Below are positions 52,601 through 64,000 of a DNA stretch of 64,000 nt, in pieces. The translations under genes were made by a program, and so were the position numbers. Numbering within the stretch: the first letter of the stretch is position 1; each line of letters begins with the position of its first letter. A model generated the notes under the pieces. That model saw only the letters and a list, made by a program, of their open reading frames with translations, made no database searches and was not told where the DNA came from. This DNA is from Neodiprion pinetum (taxonomy: Eukaryota > Arthropoda > Insecta > Hymenoptera > Diprionidae), in assembly GCF_021155775.2 (NCBI RefSeq), contig NC_060233.1, positions 42,945,609 through 43,009,608 on the forward strand. Direction: 5' to 3'.

Positions 52601-53452
52601 TAATTATATAGAAAGAATTTTGACAGACAAATCGGGGGGCAGTCGTGTTCATCGTCGAGCCTCGTTCGCTCCCTGAAATTGTAAATGCTTTAGGGGAGGT
52701 AAAAGTGAGGCGGAGATGTTAAAAAGAATAGCAACACGTTGGGAAGAATATCAGCTGAAAGTGTAGCTCTTCTTTTTCATTTAGCTATTTTCCCTTCCGT
52801 TCCGGTCTTTTTATCCCTTTATACATACAGATATGCACTTCGGTGGCAGCATTTTTATACGCCGCGAAGTTCACGCTCGTTTGAAAGAAACGCGCGGAAA
52901 GTGAAAAAAGATCAAGTTTATTTTTATCATTTCGACGCACAGAGAAAAAAATTAAGTGAAAAGGTAAGAAAATTCATGTTCATTTTTTTCGTTCTCGAAT
53001 CAAACTTTCAAAGGCAGAAAAACACATACAATTAAGGCTGCCACTGTTTTGTCTAGTTTGCAGGATTTGAAAAAAAAAAAAAAATTTATTCGTGGTAAAC
53101 CGTGCTATACATATAAATACACTTGTACGATTAGCAGCTCCTGCAATGGAGATATTATACACAGGTGTATGTATACTGAATATGCATATATCAACGTATT
53201 ACTTAAAAATATAGGAATAAACCGTGAAACATTTACGAATCAAAAGAACCTTGTAAAAAAATTTTGGTATTTCAGGTGAGAGTACATGTATACGCATTGA
53301 AGTGAAATGAGAAAATAGTATAGAATCGCGAAAAAATCAATTGTACGCAGGTTACCACGTCCGAGAGTATTTTTTCTCCATTTTTCTTCTACACTTATTT
53401 ATCTTTTAGTTCTGTTTGTTCTGGAGTGGTGTGTGATGCAGAAAATAAATTT

Positions 53453-53472
53453 ACACACACACACACACACAC
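53453..53472. repeat. AC dinucleotide microsatellite
   Basis: Ten AC units, followed at 53,480-53,541 by TA/TATG-type repeats. Confidence 0.9.
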
Positions 53473-53570
53473 CCATGTATACATTATACATACATACATA
53501 TATGCATATATATATATACATATATGTATGTATGTATGTATAAAATTAAAGTAAAGTATAGAAGTAACAT

Positions 53571-53596
53571 AAATTAAATTAAATTAAATTAAATTA
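53571..53596. repeat. AAATT pentanucleotide repeat
   Basis: Five copies of AAATT in the AT-rich tract downstream of Nca. Confidence 0.9.
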
Positions 53597-53725
53597 TAAA
53601 TTAACTTAAACTAAGCCGTTGTCATTTGCGTAGCGCTGATTATCATATATTACTGTAAGAAAAATAATAATTTTTGAAAATGCGTTGCCAACAAATTAAT
53701 GTGAAAAGTTAGTAATATATCATTG

Positions 53726-53759
53726 CTACTACTACTGCTACTACTACTACTACTACTAC

Positions 53760-53790
<31 letters not shown>
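53726..53790. repeat. Compound CTA then ATT microsatellite
   Basis: CTA units (with one GCTA interruption) to 53,760, then ten ATT units to 53,790. Confidence 0.95.
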
Positions 53791-55651
53791 TCTACCTTAC
53801 AAGAAATGACACATTCTGCGTCATTTTTTATTTTATTTTGTCATACTTCGTCGTTCCTTAACAATTTATCGTTATGAAATAGTAACAGATATACAATATT
53901 ATATACGTTAATGATAATAATTGAATCCTTATGAATTATTCTATGAAATGGTCAAGTCACGGCGCTGTGCCGGAAGAAACTGATTTTGCAATCAACGGCG
54001 AGGGGGCACAATAACGCGTTCGTGATTCCAGCGTTAAATTTCGCGGCTACCATCTTAGTGCTACAGCAACTCATTATTGTACACACTATATGTACTACAT
54101 CAATTTTCCTCTACAGTACCTACATCTTAACTAGACATCTATTATATTCATATACTGCTCATTAATTAATATTTATAACATAATCTACTACATGCATATA
54201 ATTCAAAATTTTCCCTCAACTCTAACTTGGACATATTTCGTCATGTTAAATATCTAATAAATTATTAAATTACCCATAACATTCGGAAAAGAAAATTGAT
54301 AGAGAAAAGAAGATAAAAAAAAAAAAAATTGAATTTATATGAAGCAATTAATACATAAATTACTATAATAATACAATTTATGTATGTATGTATGTACATA
54401 CATTTACCTACTAGCATAAAATGTGATTGTTTTTTCCTCTACTAAAATTGGTCTCTTTAATAATTACGAATGCGTCTAAAAAATTTAATAAACTTCAAAA
54501 TATTGATAAAAATGAACATACAACAATATTCCCAAAATATATATATATAACAATAACAAGAATAATGACTCAATATTTTGTTATATACACTCAATATTCT
54601 ATTCAGTTACACGGTGTAAAGGTATAATGCGTTACGAATAATCAGGATGAAAAAAAAATGAAATTTAAGAAGCAATAAAACGCATAAAATATATACATAC
54701 ATACTTATATATTATTTATGTGAACTCAGTCGGAAGTACAACAGATACCGCAAGATACGTATGTCGACAAGTCGTCATACGTACTCACGTATAAAATTGT
54801 TCTTGCATTTTTGCATAATACTTATATCTCACTAAGATGTTTATAGATAATGGATTTACACGTAGGTGGTTATTGTTATGATTGATGAACATTGCAACAT
54901 CGGCGGCTCGGGCATGCATACATAGCATGAAAGTAGCGAAGCGTGTAATATTTTCGCTAATTTCAACCCTTTTACGTGAATTTGACGAACGATTTACTCA
55001 TTCAAAATTCACCTCAGTCTTGATCACGAGTAACTTATCCTTATTTGTAAATCCATCCTACGGAACAGATAATTAAACGGGTTTCACCACAAGACCTTAA
55101 CGAAGGAATATATAATGAATACATGTTTCAAACACATAGTATTATACTACGATATAATAAATATGCATGCCAAACGAGTCAGATCTGCGCTACACTGTCT
55201 CGTTGGAATTATTATTTTATGCCTCCTCTCAGGTGAATACGATTCATAGATATCAAAATAATATTTCTCTAATTCTACAACTACTGTATATCTTCTTCGT
55301 CTTCTTACATTACTTCTATTGAATAATTAGAAGAAAAAAATAAAAAATAAAATTCCTCCCGCCTAAAACCGGTCTGCTATATATAGAACGGAAAAGAGAC
55401 TTACATACAGTGAATTTTAATGTATATAAACGAATGAATATTAATCCCGAATGAGGACGAGTAACGCAACGGTCGTGAAACATTTTCACCCCTGCGTACA
55501 ATATGGTATATATAAACATACAATATATATAAAATACACGCATGGCATTAGAAAATGCACGAGTACTTGGCTCGTTACTTTGCCAAGTATCAACTAGGCG
55601 CGCGCAATACATCCCCGAGTAGTCTTCGCCTTGGTTCAAAGTTGAACAACA

Positions 55652-55681
55652 TTAATTATTTAATTAATTAATTAATTAATT
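55652..55681. repeat. TTAA/AATT tetranucleotide repeat
   Basis: Repeated TTAA units, about seven copies. Confidence 0.9.
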
Positions 55682-56618
55682 TTGTCGCTGCGCTTATATA
55701 GGCGGGTGTGGATAATATTATGCAAATATCAAAGAACTAATTTAGCTTAGCTGTGAGCTTGCGGTGGGCTTCCCCTGCCGCGCAAGGTTCATTTTCCCTC
55801 AGGCACGATGTCATCTAGGAGGAAAATTTACATAATATTTTCGCATCTCATTCCTCTTTGCGCGGTATTTAGAGGATTTACATTTTTTTTCTTCACACCA
55901 TCATTTATCCATTGTACTAAATGATTATTACTTATTATTTTTCGAAATTAAAGCAGGCTTTTTGGTGTTCACCGCCAGGAAGAAGACTTGTAGAGCACTT
56001 AATCATTTGCTACGCCTACACGTACGGAAGGCAGTCGCATTTTAATCAATACCGGTAAAAAAGATTCCGTAATTACCAACTCCGTTATTCCGAAATTACG
56101 GAACCTCGGGATTATAGATGCCGATGAATAATGAACTCGGGGTTCAGAGATAGCGTCGACGACACCCAATGTGCACGCGTAAAGTTACAGTCATTTAAAT
56201 TTTCAAAGTTGAATCGCGCGTCGAGCAACCGCCATAGCGGGGTTGTTTTTTTTTTTTTTTCTTTAATTTAAATCAGTGTACATACATACCTTACGTAAAA
56301 TAATTACGTTGTTTAACCGAGATAAATTTGAAGAAAACTTTTGCCAAACTGTTACAAAATTTCTTCTACGAGTCAATTTCCAATCTGTAGAAGCTTCGTA
56401 TAATGCGACGATACCTTTACTGGTGGGGAAAAATAACAAGTTTCGGTTTAAACGAGATTGTAAAGATCTATAAATAGTTTGAATCTACGCACAATAATTA
56501 TTCTAGGCTTACCGAAACGGGCCTCAGCAGTGATAAGTGAAAACCTAAGGGTGAAATTCAACCGTAACTAACCTGCGGATCAACGTGCGCGTATTACAAT
56601 ATATTGTCAAATCCATTG

Positions 56619-56656
56619 TTGTACGGTAAGAATAGTATTACGTACTTACCGTACAA
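56619..56656. repeat. Perfect 12-bp inverted repeat
   Basis: TTGTACGGTAAG at 56,619-56,630 and its exact reverse complement CTTACCGTACAA at 56,645-56,656, with a 14-base loop. Confidence 0.9.
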
Positions 56657-59020
56657 TCAAGGCACGATTCGCGGGGCAGACGTGATACTGGCCACGATAC
56701 TTATCGAAACCAAGTTGTAAAGAAACTATTGTCAGTTACTTATAGCAATAGATATTTGATTTAATATTATTTACATTTCAAAATGTATTTCAATACATTC
56801 CCCTAATCAAGAAAAAAAAAATCCAGAAATTGAATGAATAGGAATCTACCAGCTAACGCTACTTGTTATCTACGTCTCACTATTGGTTGGGAATTTTTTT
56901 AATTATTCGTTTCAAAAAGAATCTAAGCACCGCGCCACCAATATTCTCTGTACAGAGCACCTTACGCACGAGGACTTGTATCATCTGAACCAAAGAAATG
57001 AATAAACAAAATGAAATAAAATTGTAACACAGTCGTGTACAATCATAGGGTTTAGTATTAAAATGTGAATTTAAAAAAAAAAAAAAAAAACGAAAAAAAA
57101 CGAAAAAAAACGTGAACAACAGCCTGTAAAACTATTTGATTTTATAACTTCTAATAATACAATAATTCTAAACGATACAGGATTGTTAAATTGTTATCAG
57201 CACATAAGCGCATATCTGCGAAACTTGAAACAACGCACTCTGTTTGATCAATTGATGCCGATCATTACCATCTCGCGAATTCTATCGATCACCGTTGAAA
57301 GCCCTCGGCGTACGCTCTCAGCTAAAAGTCCCTGTTCCAAGTAGTCAGATGAACATGGCACGAAAGATGACGAAATACTTGGTCACTGTTTACCTCGTTT
57401 CTCCGTCTGTGCTCTTTAACTTTCAAATGTAACAATTCGTCATTGAATCGCTGTAGAGTATGTTTGTCAGAAGACGTAGCATACCTGCCCCGTAAGCATT
57501 ATACAGATGTATAATTTATTGGTGCTAAGAATAAGTAAATAAATCAAGTATGTACCGTGTGTTCCGAACAGTATATGACCTGATACGCGGCGTGTATTGT
57601 TTCACGGCCTGACGCATGTGCAGAGCGGCTAGTAATTTTTAACATGTCGTTGTAATCGTTTTGCAAATTTTCGCAGCGAATAAAGATTCGAGATAAAGAA
57701 ATAGTAACACAATAACGAAAACAAACGGTGATAACGTATAATCATTTTGAAATTAAAACTGATTACCTACCTACGCGATAAATTTTATTCTACAAAAAAA
57801 AAAAAACATATTTTTATTGTAATTGTTGTACTTTGACCACACGGTACACCGCAGCGGCTTGAGTTTCGATCTTCGGAAGTAAAAAAAAAAAAAAAAAAAT
57901 AGCGGAAAATATGAGTAAAAAGAACATCTGTCATCGGAATCGAAACACAAACCGCCGTTTTTTCCCTTGTATAATTATACTCGTATTGCATATTGTAATT
58001 ACATTATAGAGTTACGTGTGTAATGGAAGAAAATGAGAGATGCAACCTCGGGCAATGGTATATTTGTATATGACGACGATTACGAAATGTTGAAAGTTTG
58101 CTTTGCTTTGCGACATGCACATATATATATATTGAAGATATATTTAGTAATATTATATAGTTATACTAATAATTATTACCGATCAATTATTATTATTACA
58201 AATTAAAAAGTGAAGTAAAAAATAAATCTAAACTAATTTAAAACAAACCGACAAAAAAAAAGAAAACGAATGAAACAAATCATTTCTGTATCAAATTCAT
58301 GAGTATACATTAAAGTGTTGACATTATTATACCCGTTCAAATTGTGTCGAGTTACTTAGAAATACAAAATAGAACAGATTCTCTCCCTGTTTTTTCCCCT
58401 CAAGCTACGGTCGATACTATTCTTCTCCATTTCGTATCTATGTTTTGTAATTGAACAAAGCGCACTCTAATTGTCAGTTACACTAGCGTGTCAATATTAG
58501 TTTCCATACCCTGGAAGTAAACTCGTCAGTCTATAATACGCATTTCGTACTGTACGGAACTGGGAAAAGGATTTAAACATTTACAATTGCAACAAACTGT
58601 TTTCTGTTTTCGATTTACTCATTTATACATGTATATATTTAGCAGTAATTGCGTGCAAGAATAATACATATTACCCGTTGATAATAGTGAATTCGGGTTG
58701 ACGATCGGTGCGGCTTTGAAAAATTTCGATCACTTACACAATTGTAACAAATTCGCCGAAAACTTTGAGCAGATGCATCGAAAGTATCCGAGTCTTGGCA
58801 ATTCACGTTACTTACGTGAATGAACAAATAAATAAATATACAACAAGTATGAAATTCCTTTCAGTGTATCGTTTTGCAATATTCAATTAACGCAACATCC
58901 GACGTATAACGACAATCCCCCGCGTAGTGAATTACGTCCTAATGCGGACGAAGTTTAATTTTCGGTAGTAAGTTGGCGCTAAGAACGGCGAGGGGGAGGG
59001 GCGTACTTTATAAAATTCGT

Positions 59021-59267
59021 TCACTGGATCGCCTGGTACTTCATACTGTAATAGGCGCGAGTGTGGTAACTGTAGTATCCCCTGTTGTCGGGCCTCAACA
59101 GGTTCATCACTCGCATATCCGCCGCCCGTTTACCACTTCTCACCGGAATCTTCCCGTTGTAGGATCTCAGCACTCGTTCCGACCATTCCTGAGCCCTCGG
59201 TGTGTCGCGCCATATCCCTCTCTGCCTCCTGTCCATGAAGTCGATCACGTCGTCGTAGTAGTTTTTC
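59021..59267 (-). CDS. fln: Flightin coding exon 2 (residues 73-154 and stop)
   Basis: Minus strand from acceptor GTTGAAG|G at 59,267 to TGA. Completes Arg73 and continues KNYYDDVIDFMD, TPRAQEWSERVL and the C-terminal YYSYHTRAYY block conserved in flightins. Confidence 0.92.
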
Positions 59268-59555
59268 CTTCAACACGAAATTTCGTTTTCACCCACGTTA
59301 TCCTCGCCCGCGTCGTTCCTGTTCTAAGCCGACTCACCTGTAATCGTAGAGGTAGTCGTAGTTGAGGAACAGGGGTCGCACCCAGTGGAGGGTGTACTTT
59401 GGCGGGTCACACTTGGGGAGTCCCCTCCAGGAGAAGGCTGGTGCCTCTTCCGCCGCCGCCCCATCCGCTGCGGGTGCGCCCTCTCCACCTTCTCCGGTCG
59501 CCGCAGGTGCCTCGGTATCCGGAGTGTCCCACGGTGCCGGCTCGTCTCCCCACAT
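59021..59555 (-). CDS. fln: Flightin, two coding exons
   Basis: Thick-filament (myosin rod)-associated protein of insect flight muscle. On the minus strand, 59555-59338 joined to 59267-59021 gives 154 residues. Start ATG 59555 (CCAAAATG) lies 11 bases after an acceptor (AATTTCAG), so a non-coding exon lies upstream. The first 50 residues are acidic and Ala/Pro/Glu-rich, as in flightins. The conserved WYR-type core follows: HWVRPLFLNYDYLYDYR, then KNYYDDVIDFMDRRQ, WSERVLRSYN and YYSYHTRAYYSMKYQ. The intron is 70 bp (GTGAGT...GAAG, phase 2, splitting Arg73), with a weak pyrimidine tract. Drosophila flightin is about 182 residues; this one is shorter mainly in the N-terminal arm. Stop TGA at 59023-59021; a possible ATTAAA signal on the minus strand is at 58,959-58,954. 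Confidence 0.93.
59338..59555 (-). CDS. fln: Flightin coding exon 1 (residues 1-72 plus two bases)
   Basis: Minus strand from ATG 59555 to donor TACAG|GTGAGT. Encodes MWGDEPAPWD, an Ala/Glu/Pro-rich arm, and the start of the conserved core (HWVRP...YDY). The exon itself probably begins at 59,566. Confidence 0.92.
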
Positions 59556-59566
59556 TTTGGTGGCCT

Positions 59567-62500
59567 CTGAAATTTATTCACTCGAGCGTCAATCGTCGGT
59601 ACGCGGTAGCCCGGAAGAGTGTCGAGAGGGATCGTGCTTCGAGAAATTCATTCGGCATTACGAAAGTCACATCTTTCCGACACGTACCTACATCCAAGTT
59701 ACGCCGAGCTGAGAAACGTCGGTTTTAACGAAAGATGTGAGATTTGAAATTGGACGTCATTTTTCAAAGGCATACTTGCGCCGTTGTACAACTCATTCGT
59801 CGCAGTTTTTTACCCTTGATTTGAAACCATCGTATGAGGCGGATTCGTTTTTTTCAAAAATTTATCATTGGTGCAATCAGTCCCGATCGAAGAATGATCC
59901 CTCCTCGAGCGTTCGCGAACCATTTCAATGCGATTCGTGTCATTCAAGCATCGGCGCAAAGCGTATTGTTGAGAACAGAGGTCGCGGCGCACACGGTTCA
60001 ACAGCGATTAAAATCGAACGAACCCCCGGCAGCATCCGACAAAAGGGGTAACGCCGATCCATCGTCAGCGAGATTCGTCTCTCCGACGAAATCGAGGTAA
60101 CAGAGGATTCAACATTCCTCGCGGCAAAGGATCGATCGATTCTAGTTCAGTGCAGCAGCCGGCGTGCAGCTGCACACACAACGGCATTACACGATGACCG
60201 ATTGGGTTTGAAAAGAAACGGTTGTTATAAATAAAGCAGCTGAAAGCGTGGTGTTAGAAATAGCCGGTAATGCGAAGCCCAGCGAATTACACAAGTTCTC
60301 GACGTAGGAGATTCCGCTCTGAGTTATCCTCAGACCTTCTCCAGTCCTCGACAATTACTGACCTGATTGCGTATCATCCGGAGGATATTCTACGCTTGAT
60401 GTTTTTACGTCACAACTGTAAATGTATCGTGTTTCGGACGTGTCCATGTTTGTGTATTCTGTAAATGAAAATTTCACTTTGTAACACTGACCTACAGGCA
60501 GGGACACGAAGTCCGCCTAACGGATTAGATTGACTGGCACGTTCAACGTAAATTTTTATCGAAGCCCTTTTCGCGACATCGCGTATTTGCCGAAATAATT
60601 TGTGTAAATGTTCTTGGTGACAATCCACATCGACCTGCAGAATTTTCTCATTAATTATCGCCGCTAAGCTGTCGCGGCAATGATTAGAAGGCATCGCGCT
60701 GTTCGTTCGAATCCCTATTTGTAAATAGGATGTGACGAATAAAGGTTTCTACCGAGCGGCTATTTACTACTCGACAATAAAAAAAGTAAAAAAAAAAAAA
60801 AAAGAACTACCCATCACTGACCTCCGATTCGCAATGCTCGTACACAACACGCATCGTCTCGAGTTCCACTTCAAAGTCGATATATTGCGAGAAATTTTCA
60901 ATTCTGTTGCAAAACTGTGGTATCGGTAACGTCGATCTTATTCTTCGAGATCAAGGGTTAGGTTCTGCTAATTTTAAGGCCTCGGAAATCTGACACAATA
61001 CTCGGACAGTTCCGTTCGAATGACGAGTAACAAAGCGAAGTTGAAAATAGATCACGTCGTTGATAGACAGCGCGAAAATGGTCTGAGAAGTTAAGTGGAG
61101 ACCTTGAAATGTGAAGGTTCTTTTTGATTTTAAACGACGTAAAATATACTTGTTTCCAACCTAACACGGATAAGTGTGGGAATTGCATTCCATACCAGAT
61201 ATCACTATTGTGTCGAGAGTTTCCTGTACTTCAAGGAAAGTAATCACCCACCTCGGACAATGAGTTACTTGGATCAAGTCTCAGCTCGAAGCGAAGACTC
61301 TACCAATCGTATTACAAATATATATGTATATATATATATATTATTTATATATTTAGCTTCAGTAACGCCTATTACGTGAAAGCTATTGACGAATTGAGTT
61401 GAGCCGCTACACCGGGAGAAAAGATTAATCAAATTCGTGAGATGAGTCATTATACGAGCATCAGTCGTTTGATCACTAAATTCGGTCGTATCCAAATGAA
61501 ATTGAAAGACGTGAGATTAGACTACGCGTTATCACCGTTACCAGTTTGAAAAATTTAATAATTGTAGAAAACGAAAACTGTTTAAACCTTTGAATTCAAT
61601 ATTCCAGCATTCTTACTTTAATTTCTGTGTGATCGGTATGAAACAGATTAGAGAAAAAACTGATGTAAATCGAAATTTCACGCGCGCGAACCGGCAGCCT
61701 AGTAAAGGATCTTTCATTTTTGACGAGCCAAAAATATCCAAATGCTGTGTTGAACCGTTCTTGGTTTGTTCACCAAACGTACACTTTGAGTAAAACGGGA
61801 AGCTGTCAAAGAATCGAATGACGGAGGAATAAAGCAAGCTTTGTGCAAATGGTCAATTTCAACGACTGCCTCAAACCGCCTGTCATCCATCGATTCACGG
61901 CTTGGTCGATGCTTGCGAGAAAGTATCTTTCAACATTTCAACTAGTAATTCTCGTAGAAACAAACAAGCGAAAGAAGTATTCCTTGGCCGTGGCAGACCC
62001 GATAGCTTCGTTGTTCCACATTTCTGGCGCGAGTGTTGCTCCGAAAATCCGAATCAAAGGTTTGCGCAAGCCCTCAAACGTCCTCACTCCCTCGGCGAAC
62101 TAACATCGCGGCGCAATTTCGTCCGGTCCATCCTCGAAAGAGGGACAAATCGCATATTCACTGACCGATCACCACCGCAAATATTCGGTTACCTGTTGTC
62201 TCTTCCCGACCGTGTGAAACACCTGTGCAGACAGACTCGTTAGAAACACCCTTTCGCTTCGGCCACTCGTCGGCCACTTGCTTTATGCCACTACCCCGTT
62301 GTCCTTCCTCTCTTACGCTTTTATTTTAGCTTATACCGTTTCGTTTTCTCCCTTCCATTCTCCCAGTTACCCCCTCCGCAAAAATCGCTCCGAAAACCTC
62401 GGGTGAGTGCCTCGTGAGTAATTCGCGGGGGGGGGGAAGAGCGGCACGCACAACTTGCTGTAATCATTGCTGCCACAGTTGGCAGAGCTGCCTTCTGCAC

Positions 62501-64000
62501 ATGTGCGCATTCCCATACAGATGCGGTACGTGGTATTAATTAACGAATCGAAGGCCTGCAAACTCGGCTAACCTGACAGCACGCTCACCGTTTCAGCCTA
62601 AATGTCGAACACGGCTGTTTCTTCGATCCATCCGGGAATCAGCGGCTTCACGTTTTCACTTGCGCGTATGTGTATCATATACGACTGAAACGAGCGTTGA
62701 AGGAGAAAATGGTTAGCCGTCATTTTGGTTAAGGAAACGTCAGCCAGACACTCTTGTAAGTTGATCCGCGCACTAGTCCCTGACCATGGGATCTATATTT
62801 GCATGACGAGGATTAATGGTTCCTACGTAAATCGACACTTGGGTAACGGCGACGATTCTTCTAATCAAATTAGACCGACACGACAATGAAAGCGTTGACA
62901 CATGTGCCGTTTTTACTATGGCAATCTAAGTTTACGAAAATTAACGAAGTGTGTCTTCTTTTAGTATCATCTTCTCCGTTTTCCGACCCGCCAAGCAAAG
63001 GTCGCATTTCCAACAGCCGGAAACCAAGTAACCATTGCAAATATCAACCGAGACAACGGCAACCATCAGGTAATGCAATTCGTTACAATCCCATCGTGAG
63101 AAAGACGGAACGCGAGGTGATGGATACCAAAGATTCGTACCTTACATCTTTATGTTATATATGTATATATATACCGGTAAATATACAGTGTGTTATATAT
63201 ATGTATGCAGAAATTTATATCGTGCAGCTTGTTCCAGCGTAGAATGCATTAAGCCAAAGCACTTAGCCCGGTACGTGTTACGGTAGAAAAACCAAGCGTG
63301 TCTCCGCTCAATTACATCCCCTGCGATATACCTAGGCCAAGGGCTTACTCTTAGGCTCACGCTTAGGGGCTGGCATTCCGGTTGAACTAGAGAGCGGAAG
63401 AAGTGCTTCTCATTTTCCCACGTGTACGTGTGCGTGCGGATGATTTATGCGTGCTTGAGAGCTTGGATGAATCCAGCAGGTCTGTAACGCTGTGCGAGTT
63501 AATTTTGAAACTTTTGAAAAGCTTTCCGGCCTCAAAGCCAAGGCCTCCTGTGTCTCTCTAACAAGAATATAACGAGGATGTCTTGAGTCCTCCGGAGGGC
63601 GACGGAGACCTTTCACCTCCACTCACTCGCGCCTATTCTCCTTCCAGCGTGTCTCAACATCCTGCGAACGCCGATGACACTCTGCTGGCAACGCTGCTTC
63701 TGCATATCTGCACGTATAGATGTTTTGTAGCAGATTGCTGACACTGATCATTACCAAGCTTTGCAGCATATAGATAAAAGCTGGCAACAGACGCACGCGA
63801 TGAAACATCCAATGAATGCAATTGTCATTTCGAAATTAAACCATCCGCACCTTGAGTCAGTTTCTTTGTTGGTTGTCCAAGGTTGAGGATACGTGACCAT
63901 TTAATCAGTTGGTACAACGAAAGAATACCGTACATCCGGGGTTAACTTTATTTTTCACAATACATTCCGAGTAGTTAATTGTACAAGGAATACAGCGATA
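59567..64000. other. Flightin upstream region and right flank, no further gene recognised
   Basis: Apart from the candidate enhancer, it holds an A-run near 60,790, TA-type tracts near 61,316-61,345 and 63,155-63,215, and a 10-base G run at 62,427-62,436. Open frames of up to 118 codons show no family features. A non-coding flightin exon probably lies in the left part. Confidence 0.5.
60167..60234. promoter_or_regulatory. Candidate muscle enhancer upstream of flightin (E-box plus MEF2-like site)
   Basis: CAGCTG E-box at 60,167-60,172 and TTATAAATAA at 60,225-60,234, which fits the MEF2 consensus YTAWWWWTAR. They lie about 610-680 bp upstream of the flightin start codon. The pairing is common in muscle-gene control regions; chance occurrence is not excluded. 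Confidence 0.25.

Larger units (their letters stand above)
52601..58950. other. AT-rich stretch between convergent Nca and flightin
   Basis: No gene recognised. It is rich in microsatellites (AC, CTA/ATT, TATG, TTAA, AAATT), A-runs and small hairpins, including the perfect 12-bp stem at 56,619-56,656. Part may be extended 3' UTR of Nca or, on the other strand, of flightin. Confidence 0.5.

Noticed and set aside
53726..53790. Regular repeats that could suggest an ordered array
   Set aside because: Plain trinucleotide microsatellite without unique spacers; no CRISPR-like array exists in the window.
59324..59581. 85-codon minus-strand frame over flightin exon 1
   Set aside because: It is a shadow in another frame of the flightin exon; the flightin frame has the conserved core, this one does not.
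60705..60714. GTTCGAATCC, a tRNA B-box-like word
   Set aside because: No matching A-box, cloverleaf or acceptor stem could be drawn around it.

Overview
The window is insect nuclear DNA. The evidence is split genes with GT-AG introns, long AT-rich non-coding tracts, many microsatellites, and a flightin gene, a myofibrillar protein known only from Pancrustacea. Short CCTAA (TTAGG-type) runs fit an insect. I suspect Hymenoptera, but nothing seen here fixes the order. Three protein-coding genes can be supported.

Layout. (1) 1-5.2 kb: no recognisable gene. (2) 5.2-6.35 kb: a GC-rich block ending in a strong splice donor, possibly the non-coding first exon of the next gene. (3) 13,742-40,318 (+): a four-coding-exon gene for a 186-residue neuronal calcium sensor of the NCS-2 / Drosophila CG7646 type, with introns of 8.1, 13.0 and 5.0 kb. 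(4) About 40.3-46.3 kb: a strongly AT-rich downstream tract, probably partly 3' UTR. (5) 49,215-51,661 (+): neurocalcin (Nca), four compact coding exons, 190 residues. (6) About 52.5-58.9 kb: a second AT-rich downstream tract. (7) 59,555-59,021 (-): flightin, two coding exons, 154 residues, convergent with Nca. (8) 59.6-64 kb: flightin upstream region, with no further gene recognised.

The two calcium sensors lie head-to-tail. Both have an N-terminal MG myristoylation signal, a disabled first EF-hand with a Cys-Pro, and three canonical EF-hand loops. Their last intron sits at the same codon boundary and phase, just before Ala-Ile-Tyr. They therefore look like an old tandem pair of neuronal Ca2+/myristoyl switch proteins. 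Flightin is a thick-filament protein of flight muscle and is functionally unrelated; it is only a neighbour.

The most unusual structure is a long foldback of about 130-bp arms that fills most of the 472-bp last intron of Nca. Four other short foldback or terminal-inverted-repeat elements, resembling MITEs, lie in introns 2 of the NCS-2-like gene. Four full CRE palindromes (TGACGTCA) occur, one of them next to the Nca start. No CRISPR array, tRNA, rRNA, virus-derived gene or intact transposase gene was recognised.
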